Shown here: in pieces, positions 1 through 12,895 of the stretch | Layout: the number at the start of each line of letters is the position of its first letter | How positions within the stretch are numbered: position 1 is the first letter of the stretch | Notes under the pieces: model-generated | Told to the model about the DNA's origin: nothing | Seen by the model: only the letters and a program-made list of their open reading frames with translations | Database searches by the model: none | Assembly (NCBI GenBank): GCA_023101725.1 | Contig: JALJCO010003012.1 | Location: forward strand, 303,001 to 367,000 | Source: Atherinomorus stipes | Lineage: Eukaryota > Chordata > Actinopteri > Atheriniformes > Atherinidae | Direction of reading: 5' to 3' | DNA length: 64,000 nt | Position numbers and translations under genes: made by a program

Positions 1-69
1 TTTGGGGTAAGAGGAAAAAATTAAGGCTTTTAAAGATCTAATAAACTTCAATTAGGTGGATAAAGTGTT

Positions 70-101
70 TTTGTGTGTGTGCGGTGTGTGTGTGTGTGTG
101 G
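70..101. repeat. (GT)n microsatellite
   Basis: An imperfect GT tract interrupted once by CGG. Confidence 0.8.
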
Positions 102-195
102 ATTCCGTTCACCACTGAATCAAAGCAAGTACAACCCCAAACATCTGCTTCTCTCAGTGAGAAAATGCAAAAAACAGATTTTAATATGTTATGAA

Positions 196-1014
196 TTGGG
201 ATGCACAATATAATCGGCCCTCTATCGGTTTCGCCTATATTGGCCTTAAAACTGAGTATCGGACATCGGCCACCCCACCAATATTTAACCGATCAGCCCG
301 CTGTTGATAAAGTCTGAAGAAAAGAAGAAAAAAAAAAGACTTCTTCTTGAAAAACTTCTTTTTTACAGACTTTAAAACTTCCAAAGACTATGGGTGGGAA
401 AAAATATCGATACACTGACATATGAGTGACATATGACATGACATGATATTTATGCTATTTATGCTAATAATGATGCATATGCTGATATCATATTGACATT
501 TAAAAATGCGGTATCGATCTATTTTACCAATGAAATCTTACAATATTTCATCATTCTGTCCCAAAATCTCGCGAGAATTCACAAAAATTTCGCAGTTGTG
601 TCATATGCTGAAATCATATTGACATCTAAAAATGCGGTATTGATCTATTTTACTGACGAAATCTCGCAATATTTTATTGTTCTGTCACAAAATCTCGCGA
701 GAATTTACGAAATGTTGCGAGATTTTGTAACAGAACGATTAAATCTTACGAGAGTTTGTAAGTAAAATACACTGATACCCCGTTTTTACATATCGATTTG
801 ATATTGGCATATGAAAATATTGCAATATTTCAGTGTATCGATATGTTGTCCCACCCATCCAAAGTGTCAGAAACGGATAACAAAACTGGTATTTGCAATG
901 ACTGCTTATTTTTTTCAGCTTTAATATCAGTATCAATATCTGTTATCGGCCACATGACTTTTAAAATATCGGCATTACGGATATCAGCCCAAATTCCAAT
1001 ATCATGCATCCTTA
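196..1014. mobile_element. hAT-type MITE, copy A, carrying a second MITE inside
   Basis: Terminal inverted repeats of the TGGGATGCACAATATAATCG type. The flanking 8-mers GTTATGAA (188-195) and GTTATAAG (1015-1022) match 6/8, suggesting an aged hAT-style target duplication. Inside, from about 390 to 858, is a second element bounded by inverted TATGGGTGGG-type ends with ATATCGATACA. The same host/insert junction occurs in the copy at 24,514-25,207. No coding capacity. Confidence 0.75.
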
Positions 1015-1574
1015 GTTATAAGTAATAACTAAGTTTTGTAGAAAATTAACAAGAAAATGTCACATCAATCTCTCAGTATTAGAACATTAATATTAACATC
1101 CCTTATATTATTTATTTAATTTGTTTGCACAATGATCTGGAACCCCATGAAATCATCATGGGAGCCCAGTTTGGAAAAGGCTGTGTAGGCACAATGTTCT
1201 GATATGACCCCCTCCTTTAGAACCACAGCATCCTTTTTATTTGAGTAAAATTTTAAAGTTTATATTCTTATCATAAAAAAAAGTACAGATAAGGGTACCT
1301 TTAAAGTGTTGGATCGATACAGAGTATCGTTAACAGTAGTAGTATTAATAAATAAATATTAATACCTTCCCTCCTTCATAGCTCCACCTGTTGCTTTGCT
1401 AGATGTGCTAATGATCTGTCTGTCTGACCAGGAGAGAAACTGCACTGAATAATGTTGAAGCTGATGCATCTTTCTAGTTCTTTAAGACAAATAAGTTAAT
1501 GCAGTTTTATTGCATTAACTCGTTTGTTTATAATGCTTGGATGTTTATTGATGCAAAAGTCTTTTTTTTCCTTT

Positions 1575-1875
1575 TTTGGCTGTTCCCTTCAGGGCTCGCC
1601 ACAGTGATTCATCTGCTTTCATCTAACATTACCCTCTGCCTCCTCTTCTCTTACACCAACTAACTTCATGCCCTCTTTCACTACATCCATAAATACTTCT
1701 TTGATCTTCTTCTGGACCTCCTGCCTGGTAGTTCCAACCTCTGCATCCTTATCGATTCACCATCCCTCCTCTGCGCACGCCCAGCCATCTTAATTTGGCC
1801 TCTGACTTTGTCTCCCAAACATCTAACATATGCCGTCCCTCTGGTGTGCTCACACCTCTTAATGCTGTTGAAAAA
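1575..1875 (-). pseudogene. Non-LTR retrotransposon reverse-transcriptase tail (relic)
   Basis: On the minus strand the sequence encodes a decayed match to the C-terminal end typical of a teleost LINE ORF2: HTRGTAYVRCLGDKVR, then RAQRRDGESI, then LELPGRRSRRRSKK. This resembles the consensus pattern RGTA..LGDKVREARL.WFGHVQRRD...PGRRPRGRPK as remembered. It is short, frameshifted and without the catalytic domain. Clade (RTE-like is my guess) is not certain. Confidence 0.6.
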
Positions 1876-2229
1876 TCTGCACAATTTATAGAAGTGAATT
1901 TTAATTGTATTTCTCTTTCTAATGGCAGTGAACTATCCCAGACACTGCTGGGAATAAAACAATGGACTGACCTCCTGCAAATTCACAGTTTTGGTGCTGT
2001 AGCTAAACCGTTAAAGGAGAATGTTTGATTAACATCGTTCATGTTTTTCTGAAGAAATGATATCATGATAAATTAAGTTACCTCAACTGTGTATGACGAG
2101 CTGCTAACACGAGTGCAGATCACACTTGTTTCATGGTGAAAGTTACACCTGTGTCTTATTTTGTGTGACCTGTTAAAATCTGTCATGCACCTGAACGCAA
2201 CAGAGGGTTAATTTACACTTGATACTGAC

Positions 2230-3353
2230 TAGAGATGTCCCGATCCGATCACGTGATCGAGGATCGGGGCCCGATCACGTGATTTCAGACTCGATCGGAA
2301 TCGGCTGTTACTTCCCGATCGGGGATCGGTTAAATGTTTCCTTTACTGATACGGCAGCAGCGGGCTGCTCCTCTTTTTCCTCTGCGTGGTTTCCTCTCAG
2401 TTTCGGTTTTATGACCAGCGGTTGGTTTGATTCTGCCTCATGTGAACCGCCCCGTCCTGCACGCAGCTCAGTGCTGTTTACAGCATCACCGGGCGGTGCA
2501 GGAGTTTAAATGTAACGCACCAGCAGGCAGCAGCCTGTTCACTCAGACATAACTACAGGGAAGGCGGCTGCAGCTGAACTGAGCCGCTTTTAAAAAGTTT
2601 GATCCATTAATCAAAGCAAACAACAATAAGTCAACATAACGTGTAACACGTGGTTCATATTTAGCGAAGCAACGCGACAATGTGCTGGTTTAACGTTAGT
2701 TGTGCAGCGCGTGCATCGCTGCGGGTTTGACGGGGCTGCTGGTTGACGTGACCTGCGGAGAAGTGACAGAAAAAAGAAAAGAAAGCTGCTTAAACTTTGT
2801 TTGCCATTTGTTACGGCCGTAACACCATTAATGAACGGAGTAAAACCGAAGCACACATTACATTAGGCCTATCTGTTGTTTCAGAGTTTATTTGAAATCT
2901 AGTGTTGGTTTTATTTGCTGTCCAAAAATAATCATTTGTTCCCAAGCTTCAGAGAAATGGAGAAATAACCAGCTTCCTTTGTGATTTCCACAGACATGCA
3001 TAAATGATTACTTACACATTAATTTGACGTTAGTTTGGTATATAAATGTATGCTAAATATATTTTCTTTTTTAGAATATGGCTGGAAGAATGTAATTGAT
3101 CAGAGGAGGTGTCATAATAAAGTAAAATAAGAATAAATAAAACGAAAAAATACAACAAATATGGCACCTCCTGATTCCCCAATTGCACCTTCGAGCTGAT
3201 AGGATTCAGAGTCAGATTAGGCACTGTCTTTTTCTCTTAAATTTTCATTTTATTATAGAAGTATCGGATCGGGACTCGGTATCGGCCGATCCTCAAAATC
3301 AAATGACTCGTACTCGGAATCGGGGGCAAAAAACCCTGATCGGGACATCTCTA
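2230..3353. mobile_element. hAT-type non-autonomous element, 1,124 bp
   Basis: Inverted ends TAGAGATGTCCCGATC at left and the reverse complement at right. A perfect 8-bp target duplication ATACTGAC lies at 2222-2229 and 3354-3361, diagnostic of hAT transposition. Sub-terminal CGATCACGTGATC palindromes. No transposase frame found. Confidence 0.9.
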
Positions 3354-3663
3354 ATACTGACACATTCTGTTGCCAACATATTAATAGAAAGAAGCACATA
3401 TGGGAGTTTTTCTAGGACTTTTAAGAGTATTATGTTCATTGTTTCAAGACACCGCTAGTATGTGTCTTGAAGTGATTGCCAGTTTAAAGCTAAACTAAAA
3501 AGCAAGTTAAACATGGATCCAAATTATCCAAGAGTGATTTCAGAAATTAGTTTGTTGGGCTTTTTGTCAATTAAACTGATAATTATGGCTCTTTCCAAAT
3601 GTTGTGATGGATGTTATGTGAGGAGGTACACCTGAATTACCTGAGATCTTTCCCATAATCCCC

Positions 3664-3958
3664 CACTGCCAGTCAGTCAGTCATTTTCTGTACTGCTTAT
3701 CCAGTTCAGGGTCGCGGGGGTTCCTGGAGCCTATCCCAGCTAATATGAGGTGAGAGGTAGGGTACACCCTGGAAAGGTCGCCAGTCTTTCACGGCCAACA
3801 CAGAGACAGACAATCATTTACACTCACATTCACACCATCAGAGCGATCAATTAAACATCCATGTCTTTGGACGGTGTGAGGAAGCTCCCCAGCCAGGAAT
3901 TGAACTAGCAACTGTGAGGCTGCGGTGCTAACCACCACGCCAACGTGCTGCCACTATT
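3664..3958. repeat. Common teleost interspersed repeat (gggtcgcggggg type)
   Basis: Contains the run of phrases seen in a very abundant fish repeat: CTGCTTATCCAGTTCAGGGT, GCCTATCCCAGCTAA, GGTACACCCTGGA, AGGTCGCCAGTC, ACATCCATGTCTTTGGAC, and GTGCTAACCACC. I recognise the repeat but not its formal family. Confidence 0.6.
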
Positions 3959-3987
3959 GCCATCCCTCCACATTTCCATCAACATGC

Positions 3988-4107
3988 ATATTTCTGATCA
4001 AAATGGCAAGTTTCACCATCATGACAGGAATTCTATTGGAATTCTATTGTCTATTGTGAATTCAGCCTTTTCTTAATTGGAGGGTATGAATAATTTTAAG
4101 GGATGAC

Positions 4108-4152
<45 letters not shown>

Positions 4153-4157
4153 ATATA
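3988..4157. repeat. MITE end fragment plus (AT)n(GT)n microsatellite
   Basis: TTGGAGGGTATGAATAATTT at about 4077 is the right end of the element family also seen at 47,060, 49,255 and 54,275. It abuts an (AT) run at 4110-4138 followed by GT units to about 4152. Confidence 0.6.
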
Positions 4158-4159
4158 TG

Positions 4160-6580
4160 CAAATATATATATTTGTATATACAATCTCATATTTATACGT
4201 GGCAGCTGAACCCAGTATGGAACTTGGGTTCTACAACTCATGCAAAATGGCAAAAAACTAGGGTTTATTTTTTTGGTCACGGTCTTGAGCTGAACTAGTC
4301 TTGGTCTTGATGCTCTCTGGTCTTGGTAGTGCATTGGTCTCGGTTCAGGTGGTTTTGACTACTAGTCTACCCTGATCCCTCCCACACCTTTCTGGCATTT
4401 TTCAAAAGTTGGCAGTGGAAAGAGTTACACAAAAAGTACAGGATGTAATTATGCTTTAATGGGATAAACACGAGGGCTTATAAGGTTTTATTGTGTTTCA
4501 TATTTTTCCTATTTACAAAGTCAGGTCATTGAATGAACTGATCGAGGTATATCTGGAGATATTTACTGAATTTGCCAAATGCGTCAGATTTGAAAGGCTA
4601 TCTCGGTCTCCAGCTTTTCATTCTGTTCCCTGAGCAAAAATAAGCTGAATGCTCAGGCTTTTCCCCCTTCAGCATTATAAGTCTGCTGTGCCACTGAAGG
4701 CAGGACAAAGGAGAAGCAGCATCTCTTCAATTGACCACAGACTTTGCTGTAACTCAAACAAAAAACTATGTTGATGCTTTTGTCTAATGTTCAGACTGTA
4801 CTGCAGTAATGCCACTAAAGGAGAGACTAATGTGGCTGCAGTATTCTGTGGTTGTTGTGCAGAGTGGCTCAGACCTAGCTGGTCTGAATCAGGTATGTGT
4901 TACCACGGCTGTCACTCATACTCCCCTATAATTCACAGTCTCTTATTTCTTGGTGTCATTTCCTTTTTCTACCACTGCCCAATTTACTCTCATCCACTTC
5001 CCCGCTCTCTCACACTCCTACCTTCTCTTTCCACTCATTAGGAGATACGATGACAGCCGAGCTCACCCTTGGTGTGTAACATTAATTTTCAACTATCAAA
5101 ACCAGCCCATCGGGAAACTGACTAAATAGTGTGTGCATATGTTTGGAAACTGTTGTGCTGTTAACTAGGTCCATATATCTAAACCCACAATCTTGCATTC
5201 ATACATATTAAAATGGGATGTGGAATTTCCACTCTACCTCAGGGCACTTTCTTTAATGATATCATTTCTGGAGCGCTATTTTTAAAATATGCTCATATGT
5301 CACATCTTGAAATTTTCTGACTTTTACCTTACAGTAAATTTTACCTTATAAATTAATTCCATGTGATTAGAAGGCAGTGACAGCTCAGCCTTTTTTTACG
5401 TTGCCATCGTCTTGGCAGGTAAATGAAATGAAAAATACTAAATTTATCCCACAAGGGAAAAAGTCACAGGAAAGACACAGGGTTCACATAAAAAAAGACA
5501 CAAGCAAGAACATGAAAAGCTCCAGCTTCTTTATTTTGTCTTGTAATGAGAAACATAATAAATATATTTGTTCTAAAGTGTTACTTAAATCCCTCAGATT
5601 TTTTGGGCTTTGTAAATAATAATGGAAATTACAAAGGATGTTTCAGATTGATGAAAGACTTGAAACTAAATTTTTCTGCAGTTACTGTACCACCAGGTTA
5701 TCAAACATTTTATTAATTAATCATCAGAGTCACAAAAAGCATATGAAAGACAAAAAAAGGTTCAAATCAGTTCAAGACTTGCCCATCAGGTGCATCATAT
5801 CCCAGAGCTGCACACTACCTGAAGTGTCCAGTAGAAAGGTGTTAAGTGCTCCGAGACGTGGCCCAGATGAAGAAGGCTGAAGCACGAACACTGACAGAAT
5901 AATATACCAAGCCAAAGTTTAAAGATTAGACCCAGAAATATTTTCTTGACAGATTTAATGAGTGTTGTTTCTACTGCAGTCCATGGATGGGCTTTTGCTG
6001 GATCTGTGTTGGACAAGATGTTATTTTGAGTCAGGAGATGGCCTACTGGCATGGGTTACCATCATCCCTGCTACAATTAACGTAGTCTCTTGCAGAAATA
6101 CAATATTCTTTTCATAACTATGTTAATATTAGAGTACAACTGAGAACAAGCGGTTTATATGCAAAGATGTAGTCCTCACCCCTCTGAATGGATTTAATAA
6201 ATACACTGACTCAAAGGGGGCCCTTTTTATCATTATCACCACAGTTTTCCTTACATTTGAAGAAGAGGAGGGTAAGCTCTGGTTTATTACAGCCAGCTGC
6301 AGCTCAAGAGGTAGCCGAGCTCCTTTAATTCAAAGGTTACTGGATTGATCCCCTGCTCCCCAATTGACATATTATGCTTCTTTCTTCTAAGTTGAAAACT
6401 AACTGCTAACTTAATGTTCCAGTTTATAAGGTCAGATATCAGAGTATGTGAACCTTAAAGGATGAACTGTTGGACCTTTTCTGGTTGAATTTAAACTAAG
6501 GGGGCGACAAATCAGTCTTTTGTGCTTGGGCATCATCGTAACTGAGTGAAATTACCTGGAAGTGTCTATTATATATAAAC
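4160..6580. other. Unassigned intergenic sequence
   Basis: Open frames here are short and have no recognisable domain. Codon use and splice-site context give no support for exons. No repeat family recognised. Confidence 0.5.
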
Positions 6581-6589
6581 TTTCTGGTA

Positions 6590-6925
6590 TGATAAGCATT
6601 TATTAGCCATTTTATCAGGTAAACCGGTTCAAACACAAATAGCTAATTAACTAATCACATGGCAGCAACTCAGTCCATTTAGCCATGTAAACATGGTCAA
6701 GACAACTTTCTGAAGTTCAAACTGCATCAGAGTGAGGAAAAGAGGGATTAAAGTGAGTCTTCACATTGTTGCTGACCATGTTTATCCCTTTATGTCCAGT
6801 GTAGCATCTTCTAATGGCTGCTTCCAGCAGAATAATGCACCATGCCACACAGCTCTAATCGACTCCAGCTGTTTTCTTGAACATGACAGTGACATCACTG
6901 TACCCGAAAAAAAAAAAAAAAAAAA
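6590..6925 (+). pseudogene. Tc1-like transposase relic
   Basis: Reading through one frame gives HIVADHVYPFMSSVASSNGC then FQQNNAPCHTA and FLEHDSDITV. This follows the Tc1 family pattern around the second catalytic Asp (FQQDNAPCHK...W..EH), but the Asp is replaced by Asn. The preceding 130 bp (CATGGCAGCAACTCAGTCCA and on) matches the known subterminal part of an abundant fish DNA element. It ends in an A-run at 6906-6929. Confidence 0.55.
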
Positions 6926-7229
6926 AAAATCACCGCTTATGTCATTTTCTGGAAGATCGTTTCTTCAGTTAGCTGAATCTCTTGGCATTTTTTATGCCCA
7001 AGGCTTCACTACATGTTTTTTTTAAGCTTCACTGAGATCTTAAAAATAGTTAATCATGACGTCTCTCCTTCCACATCAGATTTGAATTCTAATAAAAGAA
7101 AAAAAGTGTGGGTCTCTCTCAAGCAGCATGAGGCTTCAGTATTAGTTGATTGTGGAGAAAATGAATAGATGTACACCAAAAATAGAAGACATATGATATA
7201 TATTGAGAGAGATGTCCTTATTACAGGAC

Positions 7230-7232
<3 letters not shown>

Positions 7233-7265
<33 letters not shown>

Positions 7266-7298
7266 ATAAGGAAAGTAAAAAAAAAAAAAAAAAAAAAC
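7233..7298. repeat. Two long poly(A) runs
   Basis: A run of about 30 A's from 7233 and a second run of about 20 A's ending near 7298, separated by ATCAATAAGGAAAGT. Possibly the tails of two retroposed insertions, but no body was recognised. Confidence 0.7.
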
Positions 7299-7299
7299 T

Positions 7300-9895
7300 T
7301 GTAATGTAGTTTCTTAATAATTCAATATATTTATTCAATCAACTCAATCTTGATTAATGCAGCACGCAATAAATATGCAAGCTGTGTAGGTGAAGCAATT
7401 GGAGTTGACACCTGCCCAGATCTGTAAGGAATTATATGGCAGATAAAGCCTGATAATCCAGAACTGCTCCATCAGCAAAGACCATGCGCGGCTTATTGTC
7501 ATTCATAAAAATGCAGCACATAAAGCGGTCTGAGGTGAAATGTAAAAAGGATGTGGCAGGAGGCGAGACAAACACGGAGGTGACAGAGTAGGAGCGGCTG
7601 AGTCAGAAGAAATGTGAGGAGATAAAAGAAGGATTTGGGCAAAGGAGTCAGAGCAGAGTAAGGGGGGGGGGGGGGGGCTGATGGGATGACATATGAGGGG
7701 GAGAGAATGAAACCTGTCAGGCGTCTCGTTCATTTGATGTTCCTGGATGCTAACACAGCAGGAAATGAGGGATTATGAAAACTATTGGGAAGTTTGTTGG
7801 AGCTTTTAACTGGAGCTTGCATTTACTCACACTCGCACGCACGTGCACGTTCAGTTTCAGCTGTAATGTAGTCGATTTGAAATAAAATATTGTGTTTTTT
7901 CTTCTTGTACAGGAAGTTCTTGTTCTCCTACCCCCCTCATCTAATCCCCTCCTCTGCTCACTGCTTTTATTGTTCCAAATATTTGATATCAGATTACAGA
8001 AGATACCACAGCCAAGGTGTTTTTTGCAGCTGAATGGGTTTGCAGTGCTCATTTCTTTCTCCACTGTGCTTTATCACAGCAGATGCTTCCCTGTTTGCTA
8101 AAAAAAAAAAAGACTTTTATATTCAGACTGTCCATTTTTCTTATAATAGTTAGATTTTCCCTCATGTACTGTTATTTTCCTCGTCTTTACAAGAGTTTTG
8201 ACAAGCTTCAGAGGTGCGGATGCAGGAGGAGACTTATGATGAGTAAATTAATGCCATACATTTTGAATTTCCATCTGTGCTTTATGCATAATTGCATTTG
8301 TGGGCATGTCCACAATAAATCTTTTAAAGTTCCCTCAACCTGCTTACATTAACAGCATAACCTTGATCGTCAGAAACCAGTTCCCTAATCTTCTGGGAGC
8401 CCAGAATAGTTTTTTTTAAACTGCATTAACCTTATTTTTCTATGAATGATGCTCTTGCCCTTTGAGGCATCCACCATCTTTCAAACGAGACGAATCGACG
8501 ATTACTTGTGGTCAAGGATGGTTTGTTTTTAATGCTGTCCCTCTTGACCTGGTTTCACATTGGCAGCAGTTTTCTCGCGGCCTGTGACATCTGCCTGGGC
8601 TCGCTTCGGGGATCGAGTTTCTGGCTTTACCCCATCTGCTATGGTTTGGAGCTCTTTCTGGGTCTTATCTTATTATAAGGTAAAACCTGAAAGAAGGGAA
8701 GTGAGAGACTTTTCTCTGTCTCTCTGATGACTTCTACCTCTTCATCTATCTTCATTCACTTATCGGACACCAGTAAGAATTAGAGGTGATATTTGAATTT
8801 ATTTGTTTTTGCTCTTTCCTTGTCTGCTGTTGTTACGTTTTCTTTTACGTCTTCACCAAAGGTCTCTCGTTTTTTTCTATTTTTTATTTGCTCAAATTGT
8901 CCTCATTCTAAATGTCAAGCAATGCATCTGTTCCTTCCTTGGACAAAATACAACCAACCATCTGTGGAAGGTGTTATAAGGTCTGTTTTTAGCTTCAGCT
9001 TTTTTCACCTGTGCAAACTCTAATTCATAAGATTTATTATGCAGACCTATAATGTGCTTGCACGTTTTGAAGTATGTGGGGATCTTTTGATGTTCAAAGA
9101 GCACATTTTGGGTCAGACCCCAGATGTTGCACACAATGTTTAAGTTTCTTTTGTTTCAAAGAGATTCAGGTTTTCATTGATCATGTATGCACTAAACTGT
9201 TTAGTTCTCACAGGAGGCTGAAAGTGTGAAAAGTGTGAAACCTTTAAAAGGTAAAGCTTTTCAGGTCTTGTCCACTTAGCCACAGGCTTAGACTGTTGGC
9301 TTCATTGTGTATGCAAAGGTAAGTGCAGTCCATTACTGCTCTGCCTGGAGAATAAGAGGAGATAAAAGGTAGATAATAGATGAAATGTTTGAGAAAAAGC
9401 TTGTTTCATCATGACTTTTTATTCAATCTAGGAACATCTCTATCAAAAGATTATTAGAAATTTGTTTTATGTATTTCTTTTTTTTCTTTTCTTTTACACT
9501 TTACAAAGATTACATGTAAAAAATTATTTGCAACCCCATCTCCAACAAAGACTTTAAACAAAAATTCCTCTTTGGAGATGATCTCAAGGGGCCAGATGTG
9601 TAAACACACAAAAACCCTGTCTGACTTCGCCAACATATAAAATGTCATTTATAAAGGAAGAATATGAGCATTAAACGCTTTCTTCAGACTCTATCCAAAC
9701 ACACTTCCAGCAGTTTCACGCTAGAACGATGAAGCAGAATTTGAGTTCAGAGTTGAACTTAATTTAATTGACAAATGCTGTTTTTAAAGATGTACTTCCA
9801 TGGTCGTTTCATTAATATTTCTGTGTTCTCCATTATTATTGAATGCATTCTGCATCGTTTCTGTTTAAAAAAAACCTTGTGGTTGCTTTGTATTC
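7300..9895. other. Non-repetitive intergenic sequence with candidate conserved elements
   Basis: No gene found. The stretch 7,330-7,520 carries closely packed homeobox/octamer/GATA-like words (TTGATTAATG, ATATGCAA, AGATAA, GATAATCC). The stretch 8,460-8,640 is likewise complex and repeat-free. A G-run of 17 lies near 7,662. Confidence 0.35.
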
Positions 9896-10342
9896 AGCTT
9901 ATTTGTATACTAGAATAGAGGCTTGTGGTCCAACGGCAGGCTTTTCCGGGTCCTTCTCATGAACTTCCGTCTGATTGGCTCCCCCCCATGAATGTATGAA
10001 GAAAGCTCCGCCCCTCGCTCTTTGTGTGTTACAGAGCACACAAACGAGCTTGCTCCGCCATGCTAGCAAACAGTTAGCTTAGCTTCTCAACTCCGAAGCT
10101 ACAGTCGTACTGTCTTCACTTCTAGTGCGGAGGGCGGATATAAACCCACATGGGATACGCCATTTTCGATGTGACGTAGAAGCTAAAGGCTTTTCCCGAT
10201 TCGCTCTTTTCTCCGTATTGTTTCTATGAAGAGGGAACACAGCCGATGGAGGTAACGCACCGCTAGTAAGCGCAGCATGTGTAAGTAACCAGGGGTGACC
10301 CTCCGTATTTCAAAAGGAGCAAGTTAAACTGGTTTTCAGTGG
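9896..10342. other. GC-rich unassigned stretch
   Basis: Contains CpGs and words such as GCTCCGCCCCTC, GCTAGCAAACAGTTAGCTTA. It could be a repeat consensus or a small promoter-like island; no exon with open splice context was found. Confidence 0.3.
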
Positions 10343-10600
10343 AAGGAGCTCTTTAAAGTAGAAAATGTATTTAGTTTTCCTTATTTTGTATCTTGACATT
10401 GGTGCCGGTATGCTTTTTTATTTACTGCAAGTATTCACTGTCAGTAACTTGTTAGTGTGTGAAGATACAGTAATGGTAAAAAGATGTGTGAAGGCTTGTT
10501 TTTCTTTGAATATGCATTTGTTTTTATTATGTCAAGCACTTTGTGTTGCCTTTTAATGATATGAAAAAGTGCTTTATAAATAAAGTTTGATTTGATTGCA
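10343..10600 (+). repeat. LINE 3' tail relic
   Basis: Ends AAAAGTGCTTTATAAATAAA then GTTTGATTTGATTG, the classic terminal motif of teleost L2-type LINEs. No RT frame is left. Confidence 0.5.
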
Positions 10601-12464
10601 ATCTCCTTGTGCACCTTTTATGAGAAAAAAATATTTCAGCTTTTTTTAATATACTTATGTTTACATTCGTTCGTTCATTCGTTTAATTTACTTCAGCACA
10701 AGAAGATAGTTTGCTCATACATCACTTTAGGCTTCCAAAGGCTGTTTAAGTAAACCTGATGTATCCAACCAGGTCTTTTTCACTGCTGCAGGATCCTCGT
10801 CCTGAACTTAAAGTGTCTTTTTTTTTTCCATGTTTCCATTCAACAGTTTTACAGTAGTTCTGTTTTTAACACTGGAACTGAAACCAGCATAGGTGTATGA
10901 GTGTTGAACAGTTGGCCCGGTAATTTCAAATTTATCTTGAGTCTTGCGCTAGGGACACACTGCTTGCGGAAGCGCGCCGAAGCGCAGCACGCCATTTTTC
11001 TTGTCGACGCCGCTCCTCCTTCTGTCCACATCAGACGTGCACAGTTGGCAGGCTGTCCTGCTTCTCTGCTGTACTTCTACAGCTGATAATTGCACAATGG
11101 CTGCTTCTCCTGTTCCGCTTTCATACTATTTACAAGCAGAACGCCGACATTTCTGTGTGAATGCTTCCACTTGTATTTTCAATAAAGATGAAGACATGAT
11201 TGACATATTAAATCTATTAAAAAGGTATTGGGTTTTAAAGTTTATCAGAGTGTTTTTACTTTGATTTTGATAGATTTGTCTTGTGTTCCTGCTTATTTTC
11301 CTGCCTGGCATGACAAATTTGGCCGCAGCTCGCGCATAAAATAGAACAGAAGCCGAAACGAGCAGAATTTGGCGCTGCGCACCACAGCACACCACAGTAT
11401 TTTGTTTCTTTATCGTCTAATCAAATAAAATAGATTTGAAACCAAAAAAGAGATTTGAGAGCAAAAAAAAAGTGAGTAATAAAAATAAAAATATGAGACA
11501 GCATATTTCTTCAACTTTAATCAAAAATAATGTTTGGAATAAAAAACAACTGTTTTACTTATAAATCAGTCATTTTTTATTTCAAGTTTTTAAAAATTTG
11601 ATTGCAAATCAGTCTTATTTGCTTTCAAGTTAAAAACTTTTTGCTTGTGAAGTCAAGTGCAGTTGATGAGCGGGGCCTACGCTGGTGGATCAGAGACATG
11701 TTTCTATTGGTTGGTGTGACCTGGCTCCAGCCTTCCGCATTACACTCACTTCTGTACTTTGGTCATGGTGCTTGGAGCTAAGTTGTTAGCCTGTAGCTCT
11801 TGCAACGTTTCCCATAAGTAATGAATTGCGCTAAATGTCGTTGGCTACAGCCTGCTGTACATTCACATCATCACCACCACAATGAATTGTAACGCTCTGC
11901 TGCTGCAAACACACTGATTAGCAGCGACGTGGTTGTCTCTGCTGGTTACGGTCTGAGCACAGTAGCCAACTGAGCAAGTGAATTACAGGGAAGCTTGTAC
12001 TACGTAGGGCTGTGATCACACATATGGCCATGATATCTGTATTTGTATCGTAATATCACGGAGTGATCGGACTGTAGCCTATGTAGGAGCCAGGGAGTGG
12101 GAGTGGGCTGTATGAGATTGCGACCCTACCCCTAGACAGGGGTGTGATTGAGAAGCGGTGCAGGAGGAGCAAAACCTGGTCGGTGCGGAGCGAAGTCCAT
12201 CGTGGGGCACCGGATGACAATGTTCTTTTTATTTGCAGTGGCGTGTGATCGTCAAATTTATTTATTATTATTGTTGAGTCACAGTCACTGTCGCGGTGGA
12301 GGACCATCTCTCTTCAGTTGGGAACTTTCTTTTAGGTCGACCTGGGAACATTAAGCTGAATATGGTGCCAGTTATAGCGAATCCCGTTCTCACCACAGCT
12401 GTTCCAGTGTCAAACAAACACACGAGGCAAATAATTTTACACACTGACGCATTTCTAACCAGCC

Positions 12465-12895
12465 AGCATTCCTGGTTTATACAGGAGTGGCTGCGTCAGA
12501 TGGTCTGACTACTGAATTGTGCTTTTGACCTCTGAAATGTAGGCGATAGAAAAGAAACGCGAATTTCAGCACCATCAGCCCAAAAGACACATCCTGCAAT
12601 GATAAACATCCTGATTATTTTTTATAGTATTGGTACATGTTAGTGCGCTCCTCCTGGGAGCCAGATGGACCATTGGAGCTCTCCATGTGACACTAACATA
12701 ACATAAATTAAATATATTAGGCCCACATTATTACGGCATCTATTAATTATGAAAGGGGCCTAAAATTGCAGGGCATGTCTTTTGGGCTGATGGTGCTGAA
12801 ATTCGCGTTTCTTTTCAGAGGTCAAAAGCACAATTCAGTAGTCAGACCGTCTGACACAGCTGCTCCTTTATAAACCAGGAATGCCAATTGTTCTG
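12465..12895. mobile_element. Fold-back element with arms of about 125 bp
   Basis: The left arm (from GCATTCCTGGTTTATACAGG, through CGCGAATTTCAGCACCATCA to about 12,600) is repeated as the reverse complement at about 12,760-12,890. The two arms differ by a few substitutions, and the left arm has a roughly 10-base insertion. The spacer is about 160 bp. Typical of a large-stem MITE; no target duplication identified. Confidence 0.75.

Noticed and set aside
493..765. 90-codon open frame with an internally repeated protein sequence
   Set aside because: It lies inside the nested MITE at 196-1014; the repetition reflects the repeated DNA of the element, not a gene.
2219..2509. 96-codon frame with an apparently structured N-terminus
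   Set aside because: It begins just outside and runs into the hAT element at 2,230-3,353, following its palindromic end; not coding.
7503..7733. Proline/serine-rich open frame on the minus strand
   Set aside because: Compositional artefact of a G-rich stretch including a 17-G run; no splice context, no homology recognised.
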